IMG/VR virus record: IMGVR_UViG_3300027801_002650
Coordinates: 16,840-80,839 of that record
DNA: 64,000 nt
DNA from: a virus
Reading direction: 5' to 3' (one strand)
The notes below the pieces were generated by a model. That model did no database searches, was not told the DNA's origin, and saw nothing but the letters and a program-made list of their open reading frames with translations. The position numbers were made by a program, and so were the translations under genes. Positions 26,145 through 38,300 of this stretch are shown here, piece by piece; positions within the stretch are counted from its first letter, which is position 1, and each line of letters begins with the position of its first letter.

Positions 26145-29100
26145 TTAAATTAGTCGATTGCCAGATGCGTCAAATACTCCGAAATCAATCCAGGTAGAGT
26201 TCCCGTCGCCATCTGTACATTGTAAAATTTTATTGGATGCTGCACTGGTTCCTGGACGAATTCTGATTGCATCGTTTGAATCATCACCAATATCAATTCT
26301 TGTTCCTGTCAGAATTATAGCAGTATCAGTCATATCAAAATTTGATGCGCCAGTATCTAAATTAATCTGCGTCGCACCATTTATTTGAAGAGAACCTGAA
26401 GTCCCGTTGATTATTGGGACAGTTATCGATGTAGTTACTCCAAGAGTATTATCTATCGTGGTAGCACCATCAATATTCATTGTGGAGTTGTGCTCAGAAT
26501 GACCATCAACATCAAGGGTAGAGTTAAGAGTCGTTGCTCCGTCTACATCAAGTGTAGAGTTAAGAGTCGTTCCTCCGTCTACATCCATTGTACTATTAAA
26601 TGTAACGGCTCCATCAGTATTTAGGGTGGAATCAAAATCAACTGATCCGTTTACCGTGAAGGAACTGTTAAAGACAACTGCACCTGTAACATTGGCAGTA
26701 CCTCTGACTTTGAACTTGGCGTCGGGAGCATTACTTATATGAGTACCAACATCGCCCAAATCATATGAATCACCGATGTATACGTTACCCGAGACACCCG
26801 AAGAACCTTTGTCGATTGTCATTATATGGTTTGAGTTCGAAACAAAAACCATATCATTTTCTGTATGCACAGAATCAGAAGCTACGCTAGCAGCATCAGT
26901 AGAAGAACCATACGGGTTAATAAAAGTATCGCCACCATTTTGTATATCCGACAAAACACCGAAACCAGCCCAGGTAGTTCCATCAGTCATCACACCTTCA
27001 AAGGCATTAATGTCTGTGTTAAATCTTACCGAACCTGCCCTGAGGCCATTTCCTGTAGTAGAAGGTCTTTGTGCAGTTGTACCTGTCGGCAACCTTACTA
27101 CACTATTAGCACTTGTATGTAATGAAATCCAACTATTCGCTGAAATCAACATTTCTTCTGTGCCATCGGTAACAAAAGTCAAATCATTGAAGACGTGACT
27201 TGCGGCATTGATTACACTTGTTGCGTTTGTGGGATTACCATAAGGATTAATAAACGTATCTGAACCATCAGACGAGTCAACAAGACCACCAGTTCCTGAC
27301 CACGTAGTTCCGTCGCCCAGTACAACTTCCATTGCATTGGTATCCATGTTGAAACGTAAGGATCCTGCGTCATAACCTCCAGCAATAGCGGAAGGTCTTT
27401 CAGCAGTTGTGCCTCGTGGAATCTGAAGTACCCCATTCGAAGTAAATGATGCCCAACCAGTCGAATCGATGATAAATCTCTTATCCCCTGCAACAGTAAC
27501 AATCACGTCGTCCAGAGTATGGACAGCATTCCCCTGTATCCCTACATGCGTTCCAGCAGGATCATGCGAAAATGGATTGACATCATTGCCATAAACACTC
27601 AAAAATGTATTATTACCTGAACCAGATCCAGTATCAACTGTACCTGACCCGAGAGGCATAAAACGTAGACTGTCTGTACTTGAATCATCCTCAAATACAC
27701 CTTCGTACACATTGAGTTCAGTATTAAATCGGATCATTCCGACTTGCATACCATCGCCCTGAGCATCAAGAGGATTTGTTGTGTCTCCACCTGCATCTGT
27801 TGATGGGAATCTTGGTTGCTCGGCAGTAGTACCCTTTGGTATTACTATACCACCATTAGAAGTGAAGTGGGCGTATCCAAGATTATCAATAAAGAATCTC
27901 TCAACTCCGTCAGTTACAAATACAATATCGTTGAGTGTATGCCCTGCAGCAGATACAACTGCTGTTGGGACTGATGGATTCCCGTATACATTTATGAAGG
28001 TATCAGATCCGTCATCGGAGTCAATCATAGAATGGAAAAGTGCCCAGTGTTTTGTAGTACCTCCACCTGCACTGGTCATTATTGATTCTAGACAGTTCAG
28101 CTCGCTGTTATATCGGAGTGATCCTTTGTAATCATCGATGTGAGGATTATCCCCTGATCCACCACTTAGATTTGGTCTCTGTCCACTATTTCCTACAGGA
28201 AGTCCGAAAGCAGCAGTATTGTCTATTCTCATGTTATCAGAGAACGAAAAATACTGATCAGAATCTGTCCATTTTAAACTATGCTCTGTATTTCCTGGCA
28301 GTACAAGACCACCCGATGAAACAGCAGCATCAGACTGTGGACCTGCCCAAGAAAGAGTTGGGGAAAAAGTACCTACGATTGCACCGATAGGAGTTCCATC
28401 TGCGTTATTAATCGAAAACTCATAGATATCGTGGATTGCCTCGACTGCGTAGAGACCTTCTAGAGTGTTTTGAATATCGTTAACATTAGTAATCCAAAGC
28501 AACTCACCTACATTTAATCCATGCGGAACCTGTGCCCCTGTTCCAGTTGTAGTCTGGATGTTTGGCATTCTAATTCTAAGATTTGCTCCGTCGGATAGAC
28601 ATACGCATTCATTTCTTAAACCATTGACCATTCCAATATTAATTAACCTGTCTTCAATAGCAAGTGAGGTCGCATCGACTGAGGACTGTTGTCCGAGTAT
28701 TGTCAGGTTACCGGAAATGGTAATATCTTTTTCAAATAATACATAGTCTTTAAAAACAGCATTAACAACTGTGTTCGTTGTAGCAGCATTGATTGTAAAT
28801 ACAGGAAAGGCAGTTCCAGTGTTACCGACGTACATCTGAATAGTATCTTCATCAGTTCCTGGAGCATTTTCCACTTTGATTACAGTATCAACGTCTCTGT
28901 CGCCAAGTTCTCCACCACCCAATGTCTTCCAACTTATCGTGTTTTCGTTCCAGTATGTAAGAGTTCCTAAAGTAAGATCATATCGAAGCATTCCTGCTTC
29001 TGGATTTATCGGTGCTTCACCTGCTGTACCACGTGGTAATAATATAGCATCTGTAGTACGACATATTAAGGATCGTATTCCTGACGGGTCGGTTATTGGA

Positions 29101-29453
29101 TCGACAAGAACATCATTAGCAGTACCATAAGTATTGGATGCCTTATCCCAAGAACCAGCGTAGAACCCTGAAGTAGTTACGGCAGTGTTCGTATTTGTTT
29201 GTTCGCCATTTGCTAAGAAAAAGTATGATACATTTGAGGTGAAATTATTACCGGTAATGTCATTGGCAACAAACGAAGCGAATTCGTCTCTAACTACCAG
29301 ACGTGAAATGAGATCTGAATAATCGACATTCGTGTTTGACGATGTCGCATTATTTACACGTGAGATAGTTTGGTTGGTTAGCACCCTCCAGTCATCAAAT
29401 GTGCTGATAGTATCTACTGTTGTTATTGGCTCTAAAGGTGTATATCCTGACAT
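26145..29453 (-). CDS. Repeat-built tail-fibre-like protein, 1,102 aa
   Basis: The first 450 residues are mixed β-rich sequence with GEAPINPEAGMLRYD and YKGSLRYNSEL units. Residues of about 475-880 hold several copies of a composite repeat: DGSDTFINPYGNP, then FVTDG, then GTTAxRP, then AGSxRFNTxxNAxEGV, then DGTTW. Residues of about 920-1010 hold 12-residue repeats of the type NSTLDVDGATTL, which fit a trimeric β-helical shaft. A TDGDGNSTWIDFGVFD end closes it. Such proteins form side or short tail fibres that bind the host. The family is known from T4-like marine phages in general form; the exact fibre cannot be named. Confidence 0.75.
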   Translation of the reverse strand: MSGYTPLEPITTVDTISTFDDWRVLTNQTISRVNNATSSNTNVDYSDLISRLVVRDEFASFVANDITGNNFTSNVSYFFLANGEQTNTNTAVTTSGFYAGSWDKASNTYGTANDVLVDPITDPSGIRSLICRTTDAILLPRGTAGEAPINPEAGMLRYDLTLGTLTYWNENTISWKTLGGGELGDRDVDTVIKVENAPGTDEDTIQMYVGNTGTAFPVFTINAATTNTVVNAVFKDYVLFEKDITISGNLTILGQQSSVDATSLAIEDRLINIGMVNGLRNECVCLSDGANLRIRMPNIQTTTGTGAQVPHGLNVGELLWITNVNDIQNTLEGLYAVEAIHDIYEFSINNADGTPIGAIVGTFSPTLSWAGPQSDAAVSSGGLVLPGNTEHSLKWTDSDQYFSFSDNMRIDNTAAFGLPVGNSGQRPNLSGGSGDNPHIDDYKGSLRYNSELNCLESIMTSAGGGTTKHWALFHSMIDSDDGSDTFINVYGNPSVPTAVVSAAGHTLNDIVFVTDGVERFFIDNLGYAHFTSNGGIVIPKGTTAEQPRFPSTDAGGDTTNPLDAQGDGMQVGMIRFNTELNVYEGVFEDDSSTDSLRFMPLGSGTVDTGSGSGNNTFLSVYGNDVNPFSHDPAGTHVGIQGNAVHTLDDVIVTVAGDKRFIIDSTGWASFTSNGVLQIPRGTTAERPSAIAGGYDAGSLRFNMDTNAMEVVLGDGTTWSGTGGLVDSSDGSDTFINPYGNPTNATSVINAASHVFNDLTFVTDGTEEMLISANSWISLHTSANSVVRLPTGTTAQRPSTTGNGLRAGSVRFNTDINAFEGVMTDGTTWAGFGVLSDIQNGGDTFINPYGSSTDAASVASDSVHTENDMVFVSNSNHIMTIDKGSSGVSGNVYIGDSYDLGDVGTHISNAPDAKFKVRGTANVTGAVVFNSSFTVNGSVDFDSTLNTDGAVTFNSTMDVDGGTTLNSTLDVDGATTLNSTLDVDGHSEHNSTMNIDGATTIDNTLGVTTSITVPIINGTSGSLQINGATQINLDTGASNFDMTDTAIILTGTRIDIGDDSNDAIRIRPGTSAASNKILQCTDGDGNSTWIDFGVFDASGNRLI
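26509..26580 (-). repeat. Two tandem 36-base direct repeats in the fibre-like gene
   Basis: Units at 26509-26544 and 26545-26580 differ at two bases and encode the 12-residue NSTLDVDGATTL-type repeat. More diverged copies flank them from about 26440 to 26690. The near identity at DNA level suggests recent duplication or unequal exchange. Confidence 0.85.
26820..28030 (-). repeat. Composite fibre repeats, about 90-130 aa each
   Basis: Four to five copies of a unit combining DGSDTFINxYGNP, FVTDGxxxF, GTTAxRP and RFNTxxNAxEGV run through this part of the fibre-like gene. Boundaries are approximate. The copies are diverged at DNA level, unlike the short repeats further downstream. Confidence 0.7.
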
Positions 29454-29460
29454 TTAATCC

Positions 29461-32298
29461 TTACCATGTTTCGTCGGTGAATGCAATTCTTCTCCAAATG
29501 TTTGTAGCTCCGTCATAGTCTGCTATGCAGTAGTAAAAATAACTTGCATCGGCAGAAATCATTCCTTCCTTGTCTGAGGAAGACCCAACTGAAGTACTGA
29601 CGCTATCTGTTCTTGCTCTTGTCAGTGATTTTACCGTCGTTGGAATATATTTAGCTGACGTCGAATCGTACGCCAGTACGTTATCCTCATTTGGGCTAGT
29701 GTTTTGGTCCACGTCAGAATGATTACTAATACTACCAATCACTTGATCTAGATCCCTGGCTTCCCATAACAAACCATTACCCTTTACGAGCACGTCACCC
29801 TCAGTGGAACCATTCAAAGCATCTACATCACCGAGATCTTGTAGATAATGATTTCCTAATTCGAGTTGTGCATCTGTAGCAGGTGCCCATAGACTTCCGT
29901 CCCATTTTAATACATTTCCTACACTTGGAGGACCTGGTGAAACATTCGTTAAATCCTCAAGTTCGTGCGTATTTTCTACAAGGGATGTTGGTTCAAAAGC
30001 AAGACCAGTCCATTGAAGAACTGCCCCTGACACTAAACCACCACCCATTGAAACATCGGATAGATCCATAATGCTGGAAGACGAAAGATCTAAGGTGTAA
30101 ATGTATTCATCTGCTGGACCCCATTTAGAGGAAGCAGTATCATATTTTAATATTTGTCCATCAGTTGCGACAGTCGTCGACACATCAGGTATGTCAGCAA
30201 GAACGTTTGGTGCTAAAGGCAAGGAATATGAAGTCCATTCCGTCCCATCGTATCTTAGAACATCGCCTACCAACTTCCCTGCTGTTATAGTATCAACGTC
30301 GTTCATAGCATCGATAGTTATCGTGCTCAGAATCTGTAAGTAGGAAGTATCGTCTGCTGGTATAAAGTTGCCTGTAGCAGTCTCATATTTTAAGAGTTGG
30401 CCGTCAGTCGGTGCATTCGTAATAATATCTATATCTGAGAGTCTGTTTAATCCGAAAGAACCAATCTCCGTCATTACGTCATTGCCTGGTTTCCATTTAT
30501 TGTCGCTTGTATCAAACCTCAGGATTTGATCATGCAAAGGTTTATCGACTAAAGGATACGGATACTCAACATCAACAAGGTCACTAAGCTCTGGCATATC
30601 GTTTGCTGCCCAAGTGCCGGCATACCATTCTTCTGCCGTCTGATCCCACCGTAAATACAGTGACTTAGAAGGCGTCGAAGACGCATTTGACGTATTTACG
30701 TCCGAAAAGACCCCCAGCTGGTAAAGGGACGGGTCATTGACATCAACCTCCGCACCCCATCTTTGTGATGCTGTATCCCATTTTAGAACGTAATTATCTG
30801 TGAGGGTAGTAGCATCTACGGGTAAATCTATGTCCGCGAGCTCATGCAGTTTGTTCGTTGATAGATCAACAAAGGTTGCTTCCACATCTCCTGGAATCCA
30901 TTGAGAAATACTTGACTCCCAACGAAGAACCTGATGATGAGATGGAGGATAAACAGAAGTATTAACATCTGCCATTTTATCAACAGTCCCAAACATCGGT
31001 GTATAATTACAGTCAAAAAACGTTCCATCATCTCTAGTAAATGTAACTGTATTTGCTTTAGCACTTGTTTGTGGATTTACGACTGCGTGGGCAGTAGAAG
31101 TATTTGCTGCTGAAGTATCTTGACCTGCCTCCCAACGATTGTTGGTAACACTCCACTGAAGTACTGATTTTTCTATGAGTCCTGCCGTATGTATATCGGC
31201 GAATCTGGTAATAGAATCAAAAAGTGGAGCAACGTTCATTGTTGATTCAGAGTTATTTTCTCTGGTAACGACAACTGTATTTGCTGGTTCGTTCAGTACG
31301 ATGCTTCTTATAGAGGTATTAGAAACTGTATTTGGTGTCCATTTATTTACTGAGGCATTATAATGTAAAAGTTGCCCATCCACTGGAGTCAAATCAGTGT
31401 TAAAATCAATCAACTCAGTAATCGAAAGGTTTTGTGCTTTCCAGACTGAGCCATCCCAGTACAATCTATCACCTGCTACTGGAGCACCAAGATTTACATC
31501 AGCAAGATCATCGATCCCTGAAGTACCGACTGGTGTAACTACCTGAGAAATCCATTTTGTTCCGTTCCAAGTAAGTACGTCATTTACGGAAGCACCTGTA
31601 AGATCAATTCCATCTAAATCCTGAAGTGTTCCTGCGGCATTCACCCATCCGTCATCTATGTCATAAAACTGAAGAAGGTTTAATTCTGTATTTAAACGAA
31701 ATTGCCCTTCGAGACCTGCGGTGTTTGATGTAATGCCCTGTGGTATTTTTATTGGTCCTATAAACTCAGTATTCCCGTATGTAAAACCATCACCATTTAA
31801 ATAAAATTGTCCTTCGACATTAGCATTTGCTTCTGCCGTAAAGTTCGTGAAAATTCTTGTTCTATCAACTTGCATAGTGGCCACGTAATTTTGAGTGCCT
31901 CCAGCATAAAATTTTATTGTCTCGTCATCGATGGTCTCATCTGTTCCATCTAATTTGATCATTGTAGAATTGTCATCGTCAGCGATATAATTGATCGTAC
32001 CTGAGATATCGCCTGTCAATATAATATTGTTACAGGTTATATCACCAGCAGCAAACTGCCCGTCCGGACCTCTCATCACAATAGTATTACCAAAGAAAAG
32101 ATTACCACCTGCTGTTCTGTGGTCAAGGTTCACCGTATTCTGATCAGTAATAGAATTATTGAACAGTTTTACTATTTGATTGAAACCTTGCCTGAACCCA
32201 TCAAGTGTATCTGCTTGGGTAATCTCGACCATAGGATCAAGAGTATTCGCTATTGCGTTATCAGCATTAGTTACTGCGTTATTTGCGTCTTCTGCCAT
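29461..32298 (-). CDS. Repeat-built tail-fibre-like protein, 945 aa
   Basis: The N-terminal 230 residues have NTLDPMVEITQADTLDGFRQGFNQI and a β-rich segment with GLEGQFRLNTELN, shared in style with the neighbouring fibre. From about residue 235 the protein is built from some 15 units of the type LxDLxDVxxxxPxDGQxLxYDxxxxxWxP. The C-terminus is a SADASYFYYCIADYDGATNIWRRI domain of the kind that caps fibre or baseplate-attached proteins. It probably forms a long trimeric fibre. It lies seven bases after the DUF4815 gene. Confidence 0.75.
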   Translation of the reverse strand: MAEDANNAVTNADNAIANTLDPMVEITQADTLDGFRQGFNQIVKLFNNSITDQNTVNLDHRTAGGNLFFGNTIVMRGPDGQFAAGDITCNNIILTGDISGTINYIADDDNSTMIKLDGTDETIDDETIKFYAGGTQNYVATMQVDRTRIFTNFTAEANANVEGQFYLNGDGFTYGNTEFIGPIKIPQGITSNTAGLEGQFRLNTELNLLQFYDIDDGWVNAAGTLQDLDGIDLTGASVNDVLTWNGTKWISQVVTPVGTSGIDDLADVNLGAPVAGDRLYWDGSVWKAQNLSITELIDFNTDLTPVDGQLLHYNASVNKWTPNTVSNTSIRSIVLNEPANTVVVTRENNSESTMNVAPLFDSITRFADIHTAGLIEKSVLQWSVTNNRWEAGQDTSAANTSTAHAVVNPQTSAKANTVTFTRDDGTFFDCNYTPMFGTVDKMADVNTSVYPPSHHQVLRWESSISQWIPGDVEATFVDLSTNKLHELADIDLPVDATTLTDNYVLKWDTASQRWGAEVDVNDPSLYQLGVFSDVNTSNASSTPSKSLYLRWDQTAEEWYAGTWAANDMPELSDLVDVEYPYPLVDKPLHDQILRFDTSDNKWKPGNDVMTEIGSFGLNRLSDIDIITNAPTDGQLLKYETATGNFIPADDTSYLQILSTITIDAMNDVDTITAGKLVGDVLRYDGTEWTSYSLPLAPNVLADIPDVSTTVATDGQILKYDTASSKWGPADEYIYTLDLSSSSIMDLSDVSMGGGLVSGAVLQWTGLAFEPTSLVENTHELEDLTNVSPGPPSVGNVLKWDGSLWAPATDAQLELGNHYLQDLGDVDALNGSTEGDVLVKGNGLLWEARDLDQVIGSISNHSDVDQNTSPNEDNVLAYDSTSAKYIPTTVKSLTRARTDSVSTSVGSSSDKEGMISADASYFYYCIADYDGATNIWRRIAFTDETW
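29600..31600 (-). repeat. About 15 tandem DGQxLxYDxxxxxW repeats
   Basis: Units of 35 to 50 residues recur, each with an L.DV turn, a D/G-rich turn, VLxW or ILxY, and a closing W.P or W.A. Examples are DGQLLKYETATGNFIPA, DGQILKYDTASSKWGPA and HDQILRFDTSDNKWKPG. Limits are approximate. Confidence 0.8.
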
Positions 32299-32305
32299 TT
32301 ATACC

Positions 32306-35300
32306 TTATGAGAATGCAAAAAATCTTAATGATTTCAAATATGGAACGGTAGTAGAGTCAGCAGATGTAAAGACAACCTTAACCTGAAAAGTAGAATAGG
32401 TGTCATAGACTATCTCATCTTTGTCTCGTATAATAAAATCCTTTGGTGTTTCCCAACCAAAGGTCGTAATTCCGTCCCCATAAACATATTTATTTTGTGT
32501 ACCTTCGAGTTTATGATACATTGCATCATAAATCTTTTCTTTACTGAATCCTGAGACTGCTCTGAAATACACATGCACGTCAGTGCCTCCTGGTCGAACT
32601 CCCTCTGCCATAACCCGTAATCCTTTAGCAGGTATGTTCGCCCCTGTAGCAAAAATCTTTGAAATGTATCTTGCCTGACAGTTACCTTTATAAGGATCAA
32701 GCTCGCTTTTTGCTCGAATAATAGCGACAGTTGAAGGAGGTGTGGAACCTGACTTCTGTAATACTGTTGCAGTTACATTTCCTGTGTATCCTGTGCCTTG
32801 ATTTGTTACGTTTACTCCAAGAACACGTCCACCTGGCCCAACGACGAGTTCGGCGACTGTAATCTCGAGTCCGTTTGCATATGTTCCACCACCCGTCAGA
32901 GCGATTGTAGCATTTGTATTTCCTGAAGCAGTTGTATCGTAATCATATCCTAGACCTGGCTCTTCAACAATAAAGTCTGAACCAACCATTGTAGCATCGT
33001 TAATAATGTTTTCAGTCGTTACCAATTTCATCTGATCCTTATCGAGGACAGGTGAAACTCTATCATCCCATGTCTGCATGCTTACGTTGATCACGAAAGT
33101 ATTAGAATCATTTGCCATAACTCTTTGCTGACCTTCTCGACCGAAAACATTAAAATTATAGTTTTCGTTTACTCTAAAGGTTGTGTACGACAGATCAGTA
33201 CCAGTTGCTACTGAGGTTGATCGGTATGTAAATCCTGGTTCAGCAATATTCCCGAAAGTCATGTATGGCGACCTGACATAAAAATTATCGTATGCCGCAT
33301 TGACAGTTGGGAAATCCTTGACGTTGAAAAATGCCGCAGAGTTAGGAGTATTATAAAACTTCGCTCTATGTAAATCTATTGTCAAAGTAGTATTATTGTC
33401 CCTGTCCCAGCGACCATGGTTGTTCGTTCTCCAGAGTCCTAGGAAGTGTTTAAATCGTGGAACTCTGTGTTCTTCGTTCAGTAGAGTCTCTCCGACTCGT
33501 GACATGTGCAGTCTGTACTCAGGATTATCCGAGTCAAAACATAAAGCATATGCCTTTCCTGGCTTACAAAAAACAGGATTGAGAAAGGTAAATGCCGTTT
33601 GAGTATCATCATTTGCACTGTCAGGAATTATTACTTGAGTAATCTCAGTTGCCTGAATCAGTACTTCTGAAAAAGGAAGTGTCTCACTCGGAGACGGAAA
33701 TCCATCAACCATAGGACGCATTGAAATTTTCAATGGTAATCCAGTATTGGCGAAAGAATCGCTATTAGCAACATAGCAGAATCCACCTGTTAGAAATAAT
33801 CCTCTTGGATAGTCCGACGGATCAACATAAAGCTCTTGAGCAAAGCACCTCTTAAAATTCGAGGAAGTCTTTTGCCTTTCGACTTCAGTATAATAAACAT
33901 TAGCATCGTTATTGTCTGCTCGTCTCTTGAGAGTTTCCCTTGTCGTAGAATTGTTCGGCAAGAAAGGTTTACCATAAAAGGTTGTTTCCGCGAACGTAGT
34001 CTCTGTTGCAGTTGCATCGGTATCATCAGCATTTGTGATACGAAATACCTTGTCAGTAGCGGTAAATCTACCTGCTGGCAGGTCATATGCTCCAGCAACG
34101 ATCCCAAATTGATCAACAGCAAGCGATGTAGGTGCTGGTTCGAACGTAAGGATCTGACCTCTTGCTCCAGAATCCTGCCCGTCAACCGTATCCACCGAAG
34201 TAGTACTAAAATCCTGATCAGAAGTTTGGATTACGTAGAGTGAAGTCTGATTTGCACTTGGTTTTGCTATAGCAACTACGATACCTACTGCAGTTTCAAG
34301 TGATACTGCTTGTCGTACCTCTTCACCTGTATTGTACAGGGCAGTCGCGATATTTTCGTCATCAAACTTGATTACCTTAGCAAATCGTATGAAGTCTTTA
34401 TCTATTCTTTCGTTATCAAAATAAACAAAAAGATTAGCATGTGCTTTCATTCCCTCAGCAGAAAAATAAACAGTTTGCTTTGGCATGTAAAAGGCAGTCG
34501 TCAAATCTCTTTCGTATGCACCGCCACCTATGCTTTCAGTAAACTGAACAGGTGCAACAGGTTGCATAATATCATCAGAAAGCAAACCGTATTGGCGAGA
34601 AGTCTTTGGTCTTTGTGTCAATCGTATAGAATGTACCCCGTACCAGTGGAACTGGTGCAAGTTCATTACAGCATTTTTATACGGCACGATCGACTTTTCA
34701 AATGCATCGTTCTCACCTACTGTATTAATAATAGTAGAAGGTCTGACAGTATCGTCCATCCAGTTGTTAAACTGAGGAGTAATACTTATCTGACCTCTGA
34801 AAGCAGATCGACCAAAAGGATTCAATGGAACCGTATTAGTATAATATGGATTCGTGAATACAGTATTGTCGTTAATTGCCTCAGCCACTATGAGAGAAGG
34901 GTAACTATCTACGTTCTTAGAAGCGATTGATGAATACTCAAGGTCGTATGTGTTAAGTATTATTTTCGGGTGTACTGTTTTCTCGTACGTATCGACACTT
35001 GCTGCGAAATCAATATTGTCTATGTCACTCTTCCCGTGCCCCTCAAAGTTATCAAAGGCAGAGAATACCGTATTTGGATGCCCGTCATTCATATTCTGGT
35101 TGGCAAAGTTTACAGCCAAATCGTAGAATGGATTTATCTCAGCATCAGCAGGCATCAACCGTATATCAGAAGGATCGGCTGAAAATGGAACTGTAGTAAC
35201 GTCTGTCAGTTCGTAATGGGATTTCCTTGGAATTGGAGCATAAGGTTTTGCAGAATCACTGCCCTCAAGTTTTTCTATGTCAAGTTCGCTGTCAATCTTT

Positions 35301-38300
35301 ATAGTATCGTTTCGCGCAGTATAATATGCTACACTAGTAGAAATACCGTACTCAATACTCGGAAACTTCTTAAACTCGCTTGTCCATATTTGTCCAGTAT
35401 TATCGATTGTCTCAGAAGCAATTGGATCAGTATTTTGTGCCGCACTTGAAATACCAAGATTATTTCTCTGTGGTCTAAAGTCAAGGCAGTTGGACATTGA
35501 ATACTGTTTACCTGTTGCAGACACATGTACTGGTAAATCGTTTCTCGCTATATTATTAGGATATGAATCAATGCAGAAGTAAGAACCACCCGAATCAACG
35601 TGACGAAAGTAATCAAAAATGATACCGATTTGACCCGTTGGTGGTTCACCAATAAGTTTTATCCCACCCCATTCGTAATAGTTATCTTCCATACCAGAAT
35701 ACATCTCGTAGTTCTGGGTTGCATACACCGTATTTGCTCCTGACAAGGATGACCCCGTAGCAGCAGCACTAAGATCCGAAGGATTCAATGCATTTGGCGT
35801 TCCACTTGCATCAACTTGGCTGTCAAGAATCGCCCGTATTCTAAAAACATCTATTGTCTGTAGACTATCAATCAATCCCACAGTTTTATTAGGATCGGTA
35901 ACTATTACAGACTGCCCTTCGAATAAGGTTTTTTGTTTTGGTACTACGGCAGTCTCAGTTTCTGCTGCGAAATACACGTCCACGTTCGATGCTGATCCAG
36001 CATCCTGTATTGTAAATGTAACTTCTTTTGCCTTTGTAGCAGAACCACCCCCCGATAACGAAACCGTATCGTACGATGATGAGAAGTTTAGAGAGTTACC
36101 GACTGGTGTCGACAAAGTATCAGATGTACCTGTGACAAATATTGCGAATAACTCCCTTGCTTTCTTTGCGTCCACATCGGCATTGTCATATTCCGTAAAT
36201 GTAAATCCAGCAGGGGCAGAAACAGAAAGCGACTTTGTTAAGCCAACTCCCCCAGTTACGTTAGTATTCGTTACCTTCCTACTTACGTACTTGGTGTTAA
36301 TAACACCATTCTCATCCCTGATTGAACTTACTTCAAACGGAAGTTCATACAAAAATTGTGATTCTTGACTCTGAGAAAGTAAAACAGAACCACCCTGTGA
36401 ATCCACTCCATTATTCGCCGAAATCTGTAATCGAGTGGGAACTGAAAGTCCGTCATGGACGCAAATTGCTTTAACATCTTTCGCCTGATAGATAAACCTG
36501 TAACCATCACCAGGTAATGGTTCGTTAGGCATCTCTGATACAACGCAAGATGTATTCTGATAATAAGTTTCAATCTTTGTTCTCTGACCTTTTAATGCTC
36601 CCGAAGTAAATTCAACAGTAACTCCGTTGTAGGCATCGTCCAGAGAAGCAGTAGGACCATTGAGCGAAATAAACGTAAGATTCGCTACAGATCCGATAGT
36701 ATTTGCTAAAGTTTGTGGTTTAATATTCCATAGTACTGTCGCATATTCGTTTTTACCTTGATCCACATTTTCTATGTTGTATGGAATAAAGTCTCTCATT
36801 CTTGCTGTCGCCATGACAGTAGAACCCAATTGAGTTTGCGATGCTGTATTTGGTGATATACAGGTATGGAGGTAGAGAACCTGGTCTAGATTCTCTGCGT
36901 CGATCGAGTTTGGTGCCCCAATACCAGAACATAAAAAGTAATTCTGTACAGGTAATCCAACTGAAATCTTATCTAAGTACTGTAACTCTCTTGGAGCACG
37001 AATAGGAAGTGTTTCTGTTCTTTGGTAATTTATAACTGTATTACCTAACTGTAATATTCCTGGCTCAATATGTAATGAGTAAGTATTTGAGTTTACAATA
37101 TTTTGAGTTGTACCATCACCGACAAGAGCATTCAATGTCATCTGTGTATCATTCGCGACTGCTACAACATTGGCACCTGCTGTTGGTGAAACAATATAAG
37201 GTTGGCCACTTAAATATTTCTCAGTTTGCTTTTCGACATATAATTGTGTGTCATTAGAAACTGCGACAATCTCGTAATCTTTATTAGATATGGAAATTTT
37301 CTTTCCAATATCAAAGTCGGCCAGAAACTGTGTATTTGTGCCAGTGATAAAACCTGTACCATTAGTTGATACGGTCCCGTTTCCGTAGTATCTCTGGTTG
37401 CTCAAATAAACAATGTCCCCGACTTTGAAATCGGACGTAAAACTTGTACCTTCACCTGAAATGACAGCTACCGACTGGGCATTTGTTGTGCCTTTAACCC
37501 CAAAGTTTTGAGATATGCTAAGAGTTTGCCGTTTAATAGATTTTCTCTCATATTCTTTCGTGTCATGCCAAATATTTACCGGATCTTCGCTAGCCCATGA
37601 CGACGCAACCACTCCATTCGCTATTCTGAATAACTCAAGGAACTTAGTATTTGCATCTCGGTCAAACGTATTTCCGACAAAGGATGATCCTCGATACTCA
37701 CGTTTGGACAGAACAAGTTTTTGTCTGAACCTTGTGGCACCAGGAGCATTGAAGTTGTATGACCCGTTAGCAGGGTCAAGGAGGGTTCTTCCTAAATCTA
37801 CACCCGACTGAGAAGGACTTGTATTTGCGTCATTCTCATCTACAATGATTTCATCAATGTAAAACCCAACAGAGTAGTCAGGGGCAGAAGAGTATTTTTC
37901 AAGGACCAAATACTGCTCAGGTACGTAGTTCAGAAACCCAGACATATAATAGACGGATTCCTGAACTGATACCAATGAAGCAACATTTGAAGCATTTGGA
38001 ATCTTGGATGGGCCAGTAGCAGAGGTTGTAGTCGCCTGCTCGCCGTCATCATCTGTTGAAACCGTAATACCATCACCAAACTGTTTGTCTGTAAAATATC
38101 TAACTATAAGAGTGTTCATGTCTGCAGCATCGCGAGGAACAACGCCAACGACATATGCTCTGGCCGTACCAGTGGTGTCAGACGCACCAGATATCACTGT
38201 ATTTTGAAATGCACTCGCAACCAAGTCGACGGAGTCGAACTGGTTTTCTAATTTAATGGATGCCAAACCTGTATCAATTACGATACCTCCTCCCGAGACT

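Noticed and set aside
26509-26580. CRISPR-like array
   Set aside because: The repeats are directly adjacent with no spacers, in frame, and encode fibre repeats.
26776-27198. 140-aa plus-strand frame opposite the repeat-built fibre-like gene
   Set aside because: Its open length follows from the repeated codon pattern of the real gene on the minus strand.
34310-34930. 206-aa open frame on the plus strand opposite the DUF4815 gene
   Set aside because: It lies wholly inside a well-supported 2,061-aa gene on the other strand, has no recognised motif and is rich in Ser, Arg and Cys, as is common in antisense frames.
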